From the NCBI GenBank assembly GCA_964459465.1, contig CAYWLR010000002.1, positions 1 to 64,000 on the forward strand: a DNA stretch of 64,000 bases. Reading direction: 5' to 3'. Under the pieces are notes generated by a model. The model was not told where the DNA came from, made no database searches, and saw nothing but the letters and a program-made list of their open reading frames with translations. This DNA is from CALAMC01 sp964459465. GTDB lineage: Bacteria > Zixibacteria > MSB-5A5 > GN15 > PGXB01. This document shows positions 10,070 to 19,945 of this stretch, piece after piece. Position numbers and translations under genes: made by a program. Within the stretch, counting starts at the first letter, position 1. Each line of letters begins with the position of its first letter.

Positions 10070-12211
10070 ATGTCTGAACCAGAGAAAAAAATAGCAAAAG
10101 ATTTGCTGGACGTGGTTGGTCGGGATTTTGAAATCTCTCGTGGAGTGCCGTTGCCGCTTGGGGCCAGCCTTAAGAGGCGGGGCATTAACTTCTCGATGTT
10201 TTCCCGGCACGCCACTCATGTCTCGCTGGTTTTATTTGTTCCCCGCGATGAAGACCCCATAGCGGTTTTTCCTCTTGACGCTAAATACAACAAAACCGGA
10301 GATATCTGGCATATTTTCGTTTACGGGCTCGAATCCGAGATCGAATACGGGTTTCAGGTTGATCGCATACCTAATGACAAACCTCACATTCATCGCTTCG
10401 ACCCGACCCAATTATTAATTGATCCGTATGCTCACGCCGTGACGGGCGGAGAATCATGGGGCAAGGTTCCCCGATTCAGGAGGTCATACATTCCGGAAAA
10501 TCGTTTTAACTGGGAAGACGACCGTCAGCTTGAAATACCCATGACCGACAGCATTATTTATGAGTTGCATCTCCGGGGATTTACCAAACATGACTCTTCG
10601 GGCATCAGGCACAAAGGCACCTATCTAGGGTTGATTGAGAAAATCCCTTATCTGAAATCCCTGGGGATAACGGCGGTCGAGTTATTGCCGATTAATGAAT
10701 TTTCCGAAACCGATTCATATCTGGCCAATCCCGAAACGGGTGAGAAATTGCTCAACTTCTGGGGTTATAATCCGGTAAGTTTTTTTGCGCCCAAAGCGGG
10801 ATATGCCCATGACTCCGGAAGCGGGGGACAGGTAATTGAGTTCAAAAACATGGTCAGGGAGTTTCACAAGGCGGGAATTGAAGTCATTCTTGACGTTGTT
10901 TTCAATCATACTGCCGAAGGAAATCAATACGGCCCGATCATATCGTTTAAAGGATTTGATAACAGCATATATTATATCATAGATAAAAAGACGGGGGAAT
11001 ATCTAAATTTCACGGGATGTGGCAATACTCTGAATTGCAATCATCCCATCGTCCGGGATATGATTCTGGCCTGTTTGCGATACTGGGTGATCGAGATGCA
11101 CGTCGATGGTTTCCGGTTTGACCTTGCCTCGGTCCTGGGCCGTGGGCAGGATGGTTCGGTTTTGACCAATCCTCCTCTATTGGAGCGTATTTCCGCCGAT
11201 CCAATATTAGGCAAAACCAAGCTTATCGCCGAGGCCTGGGACGCGGCCGGGCTTTACCAGGTTGGGTCTTTTCCGGCGTATGGCCGCTGGGCGGAATGGA
11301 ATGCCTCATTCCGCGATGACATAAGACGCTTTGTCCGCTCCGATGCGGGCATGGTTTCCAATCTGGCGTCGCGCCTGATGGGCAGCCCGGACCTGTATAT
11401 GCGCGGTGATCGGACGCTGGAACACAGTATTAACTTCGTGACCTGTCACGATGGTTTTACACTGAAAGATCTCGTGTCCTACAATGTCAAACACAACCTA
11501 GTCAATGGCGAAGACAATCGCGACGGCGCGCCGGTAAATTTGAGCTGGAATTGCGGCTGGGAAGGACCCGCCCGGCTACGCTCCGTCGATTACGGTTTTG
11601 AATGCACTTTTGAAAAGGTCGAAATGTTGCGGATGCGGCAGATGAAAAATTTCGCGTCGCTATTGATGCTTTCGCGGGGAGTCCCGATGATCCTGGCCGG
11701 GGATGAATTCGGTCGGACACAAAAAGGAAACAACAACGCCTATTGTCAGGACAATGAGATAAGCTGGCTGAATTGGAGCCTTGCAGAAAGCAACGCCGAC
11801 TTGTTGAGGTTTTTCAAACACCTGATCGCCTTTCGAAAAAGACACCCGTCGTTGCGAAATCATTGCGCCGAATACGACGATATAATGATCGAATTCCCGG
11901 TTAACTGGCACGGCGTAAAGCCGCATTGCCCGGACTGGTCGGGACCTTCCCGGTCGCTGGCGGTCCAGATTACCGAGCCGGTGGCCGAAAACCCACATGA
12001 GCACGTGGATATATATATAATAGCCAGTTCCTACTGGGCAAATCTGACCTTTGAATTACCTCCAATTCCGGGTCGAACCTGGCGCCGGATAATTGACACG
12101 TCGGTGGATTCACCTGATGATATTTGTGACGGCGACCGTGGATTTCTTTTATCACAGCAATCGGCATACCTTGTCAAGCCAAGATCAGTAGTGGTTTTGC
12201 TGGGATATTAG
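10070..12211 (+). CDS. glgX: Glycogen debranching enzyme GlgX (isoamylase type)
   Basis: 713 residues, the normal length for GlgX/TreX. It hydrolyses alpha-1,6 branch linkages in glycogen limit dextrins in the cytoplasm (GH13_11). An N-terminal CBM48-like domain spans about residues 20-130. The GH13 signatures are intact: DVVFNHT (about 274-281), DGFRFDLA with the nucleophile Asp near 350, the acid Glu in IAEAWDA near 388, and the CHDG motif near 458. The C-terminal beta domain ends at about 713. A perfect TATAAT at 10017-10022 with a poor TTGTCC 15 bases upstream may be its promoter. No other glycogen genes lie nearby, so it stands as a single transcription unit. It converges on a tRNA-Leu whose 3' end is only 11 bases past this stop. 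Confidence 0.93.
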   Translation: MSEPEKKIAKDLLDVVGRDFEISRGVPLPLGASLKRRGINFSMFSRHATHVSLVLFVPRDEDPIAVFPLDAKYNKTGDIWHIFVYGLESEIEYGFQVDRIPNDKPHIHRFDPTQLLIDPYAHAVTGGESWGKVPRFRRSYIPENRFNWEDDRQLEIPMTDSIIYELHLRGFTKHDSSGIRHKGTYLGLIEKIPYLKSLGITAVELLPINEFSETDSYLANPETGEKLLNFWGYNPVSFFAPKAGYAHDSGSGGQVIEFKNMVREFHKAGIEVILDVVFNHTAEGNQYGPIISFKGFDNSIYYIIDKKTGEYLNFTGCGNTLNCNHPIVRDMILACLRYWVIEMHVDGFRFDLASVLGRGQDGSVLTNPPLLERISADPILGKTKLIAEAWDAAGLYQVGSFPAYGRWAEWNASFRDDIRRFVRSDAGMVSNLASRLMGSPDLYMRGDRTLEHSINFVTCHDGFTLKDLVSYNVKHNLVNGEDNRDGAPVNLSWNCGWEGPARLRSVDYGFECTFEKVEMLRMRQMKNFASLLMLSRGVPMILAGDEFGRTQKGNNNAYCQDNEISWLNWSLAESNADLLRFFKHLIAFRKRHPSLRNHCAEYDDIMIEFPVNWHGVKPHCPDWSGPSRSLAVQITEPVAENPHEHVDIYIIASSYWANLTFELPPIPGRTWRRIIDTSVDSPDDICDGDRGFLLSQQSAYLVKPRSVVVLLGY

Positions 12212-12222
12212 CCGCCAAAAAA

Positions 12223-12306
12223 TGCCGGAGGCCGGAATCGAACCGGCATGATGTCGCCATCGGAGGATTTTGAGTCCTCTGCGTCTACCAATTTCACCAC
12301 TCCGGC
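12223..12306 (-). tRNA. tRNA-Leu (anticodon CAA)
   Basis: 84 bases with a 7-bp acceptor stem (GCCGGAG with CTCCGGC), discriminator A, a D-loop with the usual AATTGGTAGAC, an anticodon stem GAGGA/TCCTC closing the loop CTCAAAA (anticodon CAA, reading UUG), the long variable arm of class II tRNAs and a GGTTCGATTCC T-loop. CCA is not encoded and must be added by tRNA nucleotidyltransferase. It lies 65 bases downstream of the penicillin-binding protein gene on the same strand. Confidence 0.97.
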
Positions 12307-12371
12307 GGGTTTATAATAATAGAACCGTCGGCTTTTTTAGTCAAGTCCAATCTTCGGCTAAATTTACGATT

Positions 12372-14531
12372 TTAAAAACGCTGTAAATCGGTGGAATCTT
12401 CCGGAAAAATGTACTTATCGGGATTGGAGCCCGGCCCGACATACAGCCCTTTCGAGGGGTGAATCGGGCATGTAACGACGGGAACGTCTTCCGTACGGAA
12501 GATTTCTTTCACGACCTCGACACAGCGGTCGGTGGCCAGTTTGCCCGATTCCAGGCATACGATCGCTTCTTCAATGCCGTCGGGTCGCTCAAAATCGAGG
12601 ACCGGCAGGTTTTCATGGGCGGTTTTCATAATCTCAACCCAGATCGGCAGGGCATTGACGGCACCGGTCTGATTTTTGCCGATTGAGGTTTTTTCATCGA
12701 AGCCGACCCAGACGCCGGCGGTAATCTGTGGCGTATAACCGATAAACCAGTTATCGCAAAAGTTATCTGAAGTTCCCGTTTTGCCCCCGGCGGGTCGGGT
12801 AAAGCCGCGCCAGCGCGCCCCGCGACCGGTGCCCTTTTCGCCATCCATGACCGATTGCATCATGGAAACCATAATATAGGCCGTCTGCGCCGACAGCACT
12901 TCTTCCTTCTGAATATTGGAATTATCTTCGAGGACATTGCCATAGCGGTCGGTAATTCGAAGGATGTATCGAGGCGGGACATGAATACCGCCATTGGGAA
13001 AAACCGTATAGGCGGAAACCATATCGAGAGGCTTAACCACGCCGGTCCCGATGGCAAGCGATGCCACCGGCTCCAGCGGATCGGAAATACCCATTTTGTG
13101 GGCATAAAATATGGCCTGCTCCGGGGTGATCTTTAGCAGCAATTTTATGGCGATAAGATTGCGGGACATTTCCAGACCTTTGCGCAGAGTCATCCGCCCC
13201 AGGAATTCGTTGTCAAAATTATGCGGCCGCCAGTCTTTGGCCCCCGGAATCTGCAGCTTTATGGAATTATCATAAAAAATATCAGAAGGATGATAGCCAT
13301 TGTCGATGGCGGCAGTATAAATAAACGGTTTAAAAGCCGAGCCGGGTTGCAGTCGAGCCTGGACGGCCCGGTTGAATTTGGTTTCCGCAAAAGACCGCCC
13401 GCCAACAAGGGAGAGAATGTCGCCATTTTCATTATTTATGGCTATGGCCGCACCCTGAATCTGTTTATAAACGCGAATGGAATCGCCATTGGCATCAACG
13501 GTATCGGGCAAGACATATGCATAGGCAGAACTGGTTACAGGATAAGACCTCTCGATGCGGGCCTGGAGTGAATCCAATTTGGACTTGACCTGAAATTCGG
13601 TCGCCTGCTGGAGCTTCCAGTCCAGAGTGGTCATCACCGTCAGGCCGCCTGAATAAAGGACTTTCTCTCCATATTTATCCAGGATATATTGCCGAATCAT
13701 TTCGGTGAAGTATGGCGCCCGGCCCGATTCCTGAACCGGTTCCTTTAATTCCAGCGGCAGGCTTCTAAGAGAATCATATTCCGCGCGGCTGATTTTGCCC
13801 CAGCCGTAATATGAATAGAGGGAACGGTTGCGGATGCGAATGGCCAGGTCGGTGGAGTCGAAGACTTTAAAGCGACTGGGTCCTTTCAATAGGGCCACCA
13901 GCAGGGCGCAGTCGTTAATGGACAATTCATCCACCCTTTTGTCGAAGTATGCGCGGGCGGCGGCGGCGATACCATGGGCCCCGCGACCGAAATAGTACTG
14001 GTTCAAATACATCTGGAGAATTTCTTCTTTGGAATAGGTGCGCTCCAGTTTAATCGCGGTCAGCGCTTCCTTTATTTTACGCGCGAACGTTTTCTCCCGA
14101 TCAAGAAACAACATGCGGGATAACTGCTGGGTAATGGTGGACGCCCCCTGGGCAATTCTCCCTTCGACCAGGTCAACAAAAGCCGCTTTGGCAATACGCA
14201 CCACATTTATACCCCAGTGCTCCCAGAATTGCTGGTCTTCCACGGCCAGGAGCATATTAATGAGATGCTTGGGCATTTGGCTGTATGGCGTCAGGACGCG
14301 GTTTTCATTGAAATAGCTCTGCAATAGCGCACCATCGGCAGAGTAAATTTTGGTCTTAAGAGACGGTTCTATGTTATGCAGCTCTTCGAACGATGGCAAA
14401 TCTTCCTTATATACGACATAGGTGCGATAGGAGACAATGGTCAGGAAAACTACTATCAACGCGGCCAGGATCATCAGGTTGCGCACGGTCGGGCCAATTT
14501 TCTTATTATTTTTTTCCGTTATTTTATCCAT
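12372..14531 (-). CDS. mrcA: Class A penicillin-binding protein (PBP1A type)
   Basis: 719 residues. It polymerises lipid II glycan strands and cross-links their peptides in the periplasm. A short cytoplasmic end is followed by one membrane helix (about residues 18-38). The glycosyltransferase 51 domain has the catalytic EDQQF motif at 98-102 and the GASTITQQLSR motif. The transpeptidase domain has the active-site SAFK (Ser near 397), an SRN motif, and KTGTSDN near 584. Length and domain order are typical of PBP1A without the long OB insert of gammaproteobacteria. All catalytic motifs are present. It is transcribed away from tyrS from a shared intergenic region of about 210 bases. Confidence 0.93.
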   Translation of the reverse strand: MDKITEKNNKKIGPTVRNLMILAALIVVFLTIVSYRTYVVYKEDLPSFEELHNIEPSLKTKIYSADGALLQSYFNENRVLTPYSQMPKHLINMLLAVEDQQFWEHWGINVVRIAKAAFVDLVEGRIAQGASTITQQLSRMLFLDREKTFARKIKEALTAIKLERTYSKEEILQMYLNQYYFGRGAHGIAAAARAYFDKRVDELSINDCALLVALLKGPSRFKVFDSTDLAIRIRNRSLYSYYGWGKISRAEYDSLRSLPLELKEPVQESGRAPYFTEMIRQYILDKYGEKVLYSGGLTVMTTLDWKLQQATEFQVKSKLDSLQARIERSYPVTSSAYAYVLPDTVDANGDSIRVYKQIQGAAIAINNENGDILSLVGGRSFAETKFNRAVQARLQPGSAFKPFIYTAAIDNGYHPSDIFYDNSIKLQIPGAKDWRPHNFDNEFLGRMTLRKGLEMSRNLIAIKLLLKITPEQAIFYAHKMGISDPLEPVASLAIGTGVVKPLDMVSAYTVFPNGGIHVPPRYILRITDRYGNVLEDNSNIQKEEVLSAQTAYIMVSMMQSVMDGEKGTGRGARWRGFTRPAGGKTGTSDNFCDNWFIGYTPQITAGVWVGFDEKTSIGKNQTGAVNALPIWVEIMKTAHENLPVLDFERPDGIEEAIVCLESGKLATDRCVEVVKEIFRTEDVPVVTCPIHPSKGLYVGPGSNPDKYIFPEDSTDLQRF

Positions 14532-14651
14532 AAACTTTATAATGTCGTTAATAAAAGGTTCAAGTCAACCAAAAAGACTATCAGGCGGGCATTCGGTATA
14601 TTATACATTTTTCCGGGAATCGGGTTTAAAATATATAACTTGCCTTTTGAC

Positions 14652-14679
14652 GTGACATATTTTATTCTCGCTCTATAAA
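14652..14679 (+). promoter_or_regulatory. Sigma70-like promoter of tyrS
   Basis: GTGACA (14652-14657), a 16-base spacer and TATAAA (14674-14679) lie 61 bases before the tyrS start, giving a leader of about 55 bases. No T-box-like structure was seen in that short leader. Assignment is by consensus only. Confidence 0.5.
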
Positions 14680-14740
14680 TGTAACTCCGAACCAAAGAGA
14701 TTAAGCATTTGGCCGATAATAAATTAAAGCGAAATAACAA

Positions 14741-15955
14741 ATGAACAGCGAATTTGAAAAACAATGGGCGGCCATATCTCGGGGAGCGGTGGACCTGTTG
14801 CCGCTTGAGGAATTCAAAAGCCGCCTTAAACAATCTATTGAAAAAAATAAACCGCTTCGGGTTAAACAGGGTTTTGACCCGACGGCCCCGGATATCCATC
14901 TAGGCCACACCGTCGGGATTCGAAAACTTCGGCAGTTTCAGGAGCTGGGTCATAAAATCGTCCTGATCATCGGCGATTACACCGCCATGGTTGGCGACCC
15001 ATCGGGGCGTTCCGCCACCCGGCCACAACTATCTTATGACCAGATAATGGCCAATAGCGAAACCTATCAAAAACAGTTTTTTAAGATACTTGATAAATCG
15101 GTTACCGAAATTCATTACAATGGCGAGTGGTTTGCCAAAATGGATTTCAAGAGTATTCTTGAGTTAGCCGCGAAATTCACCGTAGCGCGCATTCTGGAAC
15201 GGGACGATTTTGAAAAAAGATTTAAATCGGGGACACCCATTTCAATTCATGAATTTTTATATCCGCTGATGCAGGCCTATGATTCGGTGGCAATCAAGGC
15301 CGACGTGGAAATCGGAGCCACCGAACAGAAATTCAATCTTTTGACCGGGCGTGAAATTCAGCAAGATTACGGAGTCGAACCGCAGGTAATATTAACTCTG
15401 CCGGTCCTGGTCGGTCTCGACGGACATCAACGTATGTCCAAGTCAATCGGCAATTATATCGGCATCGATGAACCGCCGGGGGAAATATTCGGCAAGGTCA
15501 TGTCCATCCCGGACAGCCTGATATACTCGTATTTCGAGCTGGCCACCGACATCCCCGAAACGCGCCTCAAAGAAATTAAAGCGACACTTGAATCGGGCAA
15601 GACTAACCCTATGAATATCAAGAAGGAACTAGGACAAACCCTGGTTGCCCAGTACCATGACGCCGAAGCCGCACGGACTGCTCGCGAAGAATTCGAGCGG
15701 GTCTTTTCGCGCAAGGAGATTCCCGAAGACGTCCCCGAATTCGATGCTTCCGGATATGGCAGCCGGATCTGGATCGTGCAACTTCTGGAAGACAGTCATA
15801 TGGTGAATTCACGCGGCGAAGCTCGTCGGCTGATTCGAGGCGGTGGGGTGAGTATCGATGGTGTCAAGGTGACCGATGAAGACCTGGAATTGACTCTAAA
15901 AAATGGACAGATGATAAAAGCCGGCAAAAGACGGTATTTAAAAATCAAAATATAA
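14741..15955 (+). CDS. tyrS: Tyrosyl-tRNA synthetase
   Basis: 404 residues, class I aminoacyl-tRNA synthetase charging tRNA-Tyr with tyrosine. The HIGH-type motif is HLGH at residues 53-56 inside GFDPTAPDIHLGH, which is characteristic of the TyrRS-2/TyrZ branch rather than the E. coli TyrS branch. The KMSKS-type motif is RMSKS at 231-235, followed by IGNYIG. An S4 RNA-binding domain occupies roughly residues 340-404. Length is normal for this branch. The TPR lipoprotein gene follows 42 bases downstream and may be read from the same promoter. Confidence 0.95.
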   Translation: MNSEFEKQWAAISRGAVDLLPLEEFKSRLKQSIEKNKPLRVKQGFDPTAPDIHLGHTVGIRKLRQFQELGHKIVLIIGDYTAMVGDPSGRSATRPQLSYDQIMANSETYQKQFFKILDKSVTEIHYNGEWFAKMDFKSILELAAKFTVARILERDDFEKRFKSGTPISIHEFLYPLMQAYDSVAIKADVEIGATEQKFNLLTGREIQQDYGVEPQVILTLPVLVGLDGHQRMSKSIGNYIGIDEPPGEIFGKVMSIPDSLIYSYFELATDIPETRLKEIKATLESGKTNPMNIKKELGQTLVAQYHDAEAARTAREEFERVFSRKEIPEDVPEFDASGYGSRIWIVQLLEDSHMVNSRGEARRLIRGGGVSIDGVKVTDEDLELTLKNGQMIKAGKRRYLKIKI

Positions 15956-15997
15956 CGGCCCTCGGAACCATAATCGGTGGCGATAATTATAAATTAT

Positions 15998-17653
15998 ATG
16001 AGATGGCTTTTATCAATCAGTTTGGTATCATTTATATTCGTCATATTTATGGGCTGTGGCAAGCCGGTGGCGATAAAGTATCCGGGTGAGGAACAACCAT
16101 CCAACAGTATCGGTCAGAAAATTGGTGCTTCCGAAATGTTGTTCATTGAAGCCGATAGTGAAATTATCGATAACACTATCAACCGCTTCGCCTTCAACCA
16201 TTTTTCCAACGGAACCATACTGGAATCCATGGGTGAATATTACCTGGCCAGCCAGCAGTACCGTGAAGCGTTGAAATATATGCCGGAATCAGCAGAGATT
16301 CGTTCCAGTTATGCTTTATCGCTATTTTATTTACGTGAATTCGAAAAGGCTTTGGTCGAGGCACAAAAGGTCAATCCCCGTGATTTGAAAACGAAAATTC
16401 TTATCGCGGATTGTTACCGGGTCATGGGAAAAACGTCCGAAGCTTTGGCCGCCTACGAGGAAGCCGTGGTCGAGGATTCATTAAACATTCAAATCTGGTT
16501 TCATATTGCCCGGTATCATGAACAGCATCAGCATTTTGACAGCGCCGCTTACGCTTTTTCCCGGGTGACAGATTTGAATCCCAGCGGCGGAAATTTTCAA
16601 AGATTGGGTAATCTTCAAATCAGAGCCGGTCTTATACCGGAAGCCCTGCAAAGCTACCGGCAATCGATTGAACTGGATTCATCGGCGGAAAATGTCCGGG
16701 CCTACCTGGGATTATCGATCATATACGAAGAAACGGGGGACCACGCGAAGGCCCGATATTATCTGGAACAAGCTCATGAACGCGCTCCCGACGATAATCT
16801 GATTGCGACCCGTCTTCTGGGCATCTATGAAGATGACGGCGACTATGATAAGGGTATTGCTCTGGCCAGATCAATAATTGAACGATCTCCATTTGACCGC
16901 CCGCTGGTACAGAGGCTGGGCGTGATGTATTATCTTCAGGACAGTTTACAGCAGGCCGATTCGGTTTTCACGTACCTGTTAAACAGCGGCATCAATGACC
17001 TGTCGCTTCAATATTACATCGGACGCGTAGCCTTTTTGAGAGGCGATCTGCCGCGCGCCGGGGATTACTTCAAAAGCATCACTCTGGCGGCCGATTCCAT
17101 CATCGACGGCTGGATGAACCTCGGTATGGTATACCATGAATTGGATTCTCTTCCGGCTGAAATCGCCAATTATGAAAAGGCCCTGCCTCATTTGAAAACG
17201 CTCGACGATTCGCTGGTGGTATCATTTTCTCTGGCCGCCGCTTTTGAGCAAAGTGGCCAATTTGACAGGGCCGTCGAGTTATTCGAATTTATCCTGAAGT
17301 ACCGGCCCGATCATGCCCCATCACTGAATTACCTGGGGTATATGCTGGTTGATAAAGAGATCAGGTTGGAATACGCTCGGGAATTGATCGAAAAGGCGCT
17401 TCAGATTTCTCCCGACAACGGGGCCTACATCGACAGCTATGGCTGGTTGTTGTTTCGGTTGGGGCAGTATAACAGGGCCCTGGAGCAGTTGACGCTGGCC
17501 TATAAATACATCAACGACGATCCGGTCGTATTGCACCATCTGGGCGACATATATGAAGCCCTTGACGAACCGGATCAGGCCCGATTATATTGGCGAAAAG
17601 CATTGGAGCTCGACCCGGATAATGAAGCTCTCAAAGAAAAACTCGACCGGTAG
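15998..17653 (+). CDS. TPR-repeat lipoprotein
   Basis: About 551 residues. I chose ATG 15998 because it places MRWLL directly before the hydrophobic core and a lipobox-like MGC (Cys 20 from this start); a GTG at 15977 would add seven residues. After residue about 60 the protein is built of tetratricopeptide repeats (paired helices with the W/G/Y/A/P spacing, for example YIDSYGWLLFRLGQYNRALEQ shortened here to its core GWLLFRLGQYNRALE), at least ten units. Such lipoproteins usually act as periplasmic scaffolds in envelope or secretion complexes. The last 32 bases overlap the next gene in another frame, implying coupled translation. The partner is unknown. Confidence 0.8.
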   Translation: MRWLLSISLVSFIFVIFMGCGKPVAIKYPGEEQPSNSIGQKIGASEMLFIEADSEIIDNTINRFAFNHFSNGTILESMGEYYLASQQYREALKYMPESAEIRSSYALSLFYLREFEKALVEAQKVNPRDLKTKILIADCYRVMGKTSEALAAYEEAVVEDSLNIQIWFHIARYHEQHQHFDSAAYAFSRVTDLNPSGGNFQRLGNLQIRAGLIPEALQSYRQSIELDSSAENVRAYLGLSIIYEETGDHAKARYYLEQAHERAPDDNLIATRLLGIYEDDGDYDKGIALARSIIERSPFDRPLVQRLGVMYYLQDSLQQADSVFTYLLNSGINDLSLQYYIGRVAFLRGDLPRAGDYFKSITLAADSIIDGWMNLGMVYHELDSLPAEIANYEKALPHLKTLDDSLVVSFSLAAAFEQSGQFDRAVELFEFILKYRPDHAPSLNYLGYMLVDKEIRLEYARELIEKALQISPDNGAYIDSYGWLLFRLGQYNRALEQLTLAYKYINDDPVVLHHLGDIYEALDEPDQARLYWRKALELDPDNEALKEKLDR

Positions 17654-19349
17654 TATCAAACCGTCATTCATCCCGGTCATATTTTTATTCGTGGCGTTTC
17701 TGACGATGTGCGCCAAGGTGTCCTCGCCTCCCGGCGGCCCGGTTGACCAGACGGGAGCCGAAGTTATCGCTTCCGTGCCTGAAAACGGGGCGGTCAATGT
17801 GGCCAAAAGCAATGTCGTGCAAATAACCTTTTCGGAAGCAGTCGATAAAAACTCCGCCCAGTCGGCGATATTCATATCGCCGCGCCCGGACCGTGATCTG
17901 GCATTCAAATGGAAAGGGAAAACCCTGAACATAATTCTTCCCGACACCTTCAAAGACGCCACGACCTATGTCGTCAATATCGGCGCCAATGTCACCGACC
18001 TGCGCAATAATAAAATGGATAAATCGCGGCAGCTGGCTTTCTCCACGGGGCCACGGATCAGCACGGGAAGGGTCGAAGGATTTATTGCCGATCAGGAAAA
18101 AGCGGCGGTCGGGGTCACGGTTGGCTTGTTCGATGGCATTACGTTTAATGATTTGCCGTCTTTCGATTCGCTTTATCCGACCTATATGACACAAACCGGC
18201 AAGGACGGGCGGTTTCAACTGGACTACCTTCCCGACGGAGCATATTTCCTTCTGGCCTACGGCGACGGCAACAAGAACCAGACCTTCGATTTCGGCCAGG
18301 AATCATATGGTCTATCCGACCGTCCGGTTCATATCACCGATGGTCAAGGTCCGTTGACCTTGAATATTTCCATGATCAAAAAAGATACGGCGTCATATCA
18401 TATACTATCGATTACGCCAAACGGCGACGGGCTGATCCGGGTCAAATTCACCAATGGCCTGGTCCCGGCCCGGTTTGAAGGCATGTTTGAATCTCTGGAA
18501 TTGATTGCCGTCGATGATTCGGGGCGACCGGCATATACGCCGCAGGCGATTGTTGAAGGCGGGGAAAAGGCGTTGCAGAATTTTACCGTCTATTTCGGAG
18601 ATTTAGCCCCGGGCAAGTACCGCCTTCGCATCGGCAATCCGGCATTTGATAATATCATCGATTCAATGGCGTTCATGGAAAGCCCGGAGTTTGAAAAAGC
18701 GGCCGCGACGGACAATACGCCTCCGAAGATTGTTTTTTGTTCGCATGAAGGCCAAACCGTGTACGCCGGCAACAATCGCATTAATTTGAGATTTTCCGAA
18801 CCGATTCGATTTTTGGATTCGATCCAATTGCCGTTCATAATTGTCGACCGCGATACGGTCGGATATGCCATTGAGACTGATTTTTTATCGCCACTGCTCT
18901 GCCAATTGCACGTCCCGGATTTGGTGGAAGGGCAGAATTACACGTTAAGCGTAAATGCCTCCGCTATTGCCGACCGATCCGGAAATGACCTGGGGCAATC
19001 GATTATCGACTATCGTTTCGCCACGTATGATGCCGATTCTATGGGAACGGCTTCGGGCAAGATAGCCATTGACACGGTACTGGTATCGAAGGGACCGATT
19101 CATCTTCAATTCGACATTTATCCTTCCATGAAGACATTCACATTTCATCCGACAGATGAGATTTTCCAATATTCACTGCCGCCGGGCAAATATCGGCTTC
19201 GGGCATATGTCGATCGTAATCAGAATGGGGAATATGACCCGGGCCAATTGTACCCGCCGGAACTTCCCGAAACATGGGTAATTTATCCGGATACAATAAG
19301 AATCCGGCCGCGTTTCGAAACGGCCGGAATCGAATTATTGATTAAATAA
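17622..19349 (+). CDS. Ig-like (SbsA-type) domain lipoprotein
   Basis: About 575 residues from ATG 17622, which follows GGAG and starts MKLSKKN; the open frame reaches further upstream (17553) but only through the coding region of the TPR gene. A signal segment ends in LTMC (Cys 30), an imperfect lipobox with Met before Cys. Residues about 45-150 form an SbsA/Big_5-like Ig domain (ASVPENGAVNV, ITFSEAVD, closing in AFSTG). A carboxypeptidase-regulatory-like stretch follows (DGRFQLDYLPDGAYFLLAYG), and a second Big_5-like domain begins near DNTPPKIVF. The C-terminus contains DRNQNGEYDPGQL, which resembles a calcium-type or prealbumin-like loop. Such proteins are common in Bacteroidota-like genomes as surface or periplasmic lipoproteins of unknown function. 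It overlaps the TPR gene by 32 bases, so the two probably act together. Confidence 0.75.
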   Translation: MKLSKKNSTGSIKPSFIPVIFLFVAFLTMCAKVSSPPGGPVDQTGAEVIASVPENGAVNVAKSNVVQITFSEAVDKNSAQSAIFISPRPDRDLAFKWKGKTLNIILPDTFKDATTYVVNIGANVTDLRNNKMDKSRQLAFSTGPRISTGRVEGFIADQEKAAVGVTVGLFDGITFNDLPSFDSLYPTYMTQTGKDGRFQLDYLPDGAYFLLAYGDGNKNQTFDFGQESYGLSDRPVHITDGQGPLTLNISMIKKDTASYHILSITPNGDGLIRVKFTNGLVPARFEGMFESLELIAVDDSGRPAYTPQAIVEGGEKALQNFTVYFGDLAPGKYRLRIGNPAFDNIIDSMAFMESPEFEKAAATDNTPPKIVFCSHEGQTVYAGNNRINLRFSEPIRFLDSIQLPFIIVDRDTVGYAIETDFLSPLLCQLHVPDLVEGQNYTLSVNASAIADRSGNDLGQSIIDYRFATYDADSMGTASGKIAIDTVLVSKGPIHLQFDIYPSMKTFTFHPTDEIFQYSLPPGKYRLRAYVDRNQNGEYDPGQLYPPELPETWVIYPDTIRIRPRFETAGIELLIK

Positions 19350-19389
19350 TACACTGAAACCGAAAGGCCCGGCGAATCATTATAACATC

Positions 19390-19899
19390 TTATTCGGGTT
19401 TTTGTACGTCCACCAACCGGATGGCGAAATTAAGGGTCTGTCCGGCTAAAGGATGATTGGCGTCCAATTTAACCGAATCCTGCATGACCTCCAGAACACG
19501 GGCATAAAAGACTTCCCCATTGGGACCGGCCGGCAATTGCAGTTCCTGGCCGACCATAAGATTCTCGGCACCCTGTATCTGGGCTTTGGGCACAACGCCA
19601 ATCATTTCGTCCCGGTATGGACCATAGGCGCTGTCGGGCGGGATGGTGACTGTAGCGCTGTCACCCACGGACATCCCGATCAGGGCCTTTTCAAACCCGG
19701 GGATAACCATAGCGTCGCCCAGCTTGAACTCAAGCGGTTCCTGGCCTTCCGATGAATCGAAAATCGTTCCGTCATCGAGTTTGCCGGTATAGTGAACTTT
19801 GACGGTGTCGCCGGTTTCCGCCACAGGTTTCGATGAGCAGGCCATGATGACGGCAAATGCGGTCAACAAAGCCAACGCCATAACCAGTTTTGATTTCAT
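19390..19899 (-). CDS. FKBP-type peptidyl-prolyl isomerase lipoprotein (SlyD-like)
   Basis: 169 residues. A lipoprotein signal ends at the MACSS lipobox near residue 20. The FKBP core starts with VKVHYTGKLDDGTIFDSS and continues to the EPLEF and IPGFEKALIGM motifs. It is then interrupted by an insert-in-flap segment (about residues 95-140) as in SlyD, and returns with HPLAGQTLNF. It should catalyse proline isomerisation with chaperone activity, here outside the cytoplasm and membrane-anchored, whereas SlyD itself is cytosolic and has a His-rich tail missing here. A good ribosome site (AAAGG, 7 bases) supports the start. elbB lies upstream on the same strand, 46 bases away. Confidence 0.9.
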   Translation of the reverse strand: MKSKLVMALALLTAFAVIMACSSKPVAETGDTVKVHYTGKLDDGTIFDSSEGQEPLEFKLGDAMVIPGFEKALIGMSVGDSATVTIPPDSAYGPYRDEMIGVVPKAQIQGAENLMVGQELQLPAGPNGEVFYARVLEVMQDSVKLDANHPLAGQTLNFAIRLVDVQKPE

Positions 19900-19945
19900 T
19901 TGTTCGCCTTTCCTGTAAATTATTCTGCATTTGCCGCCGAGCGGT

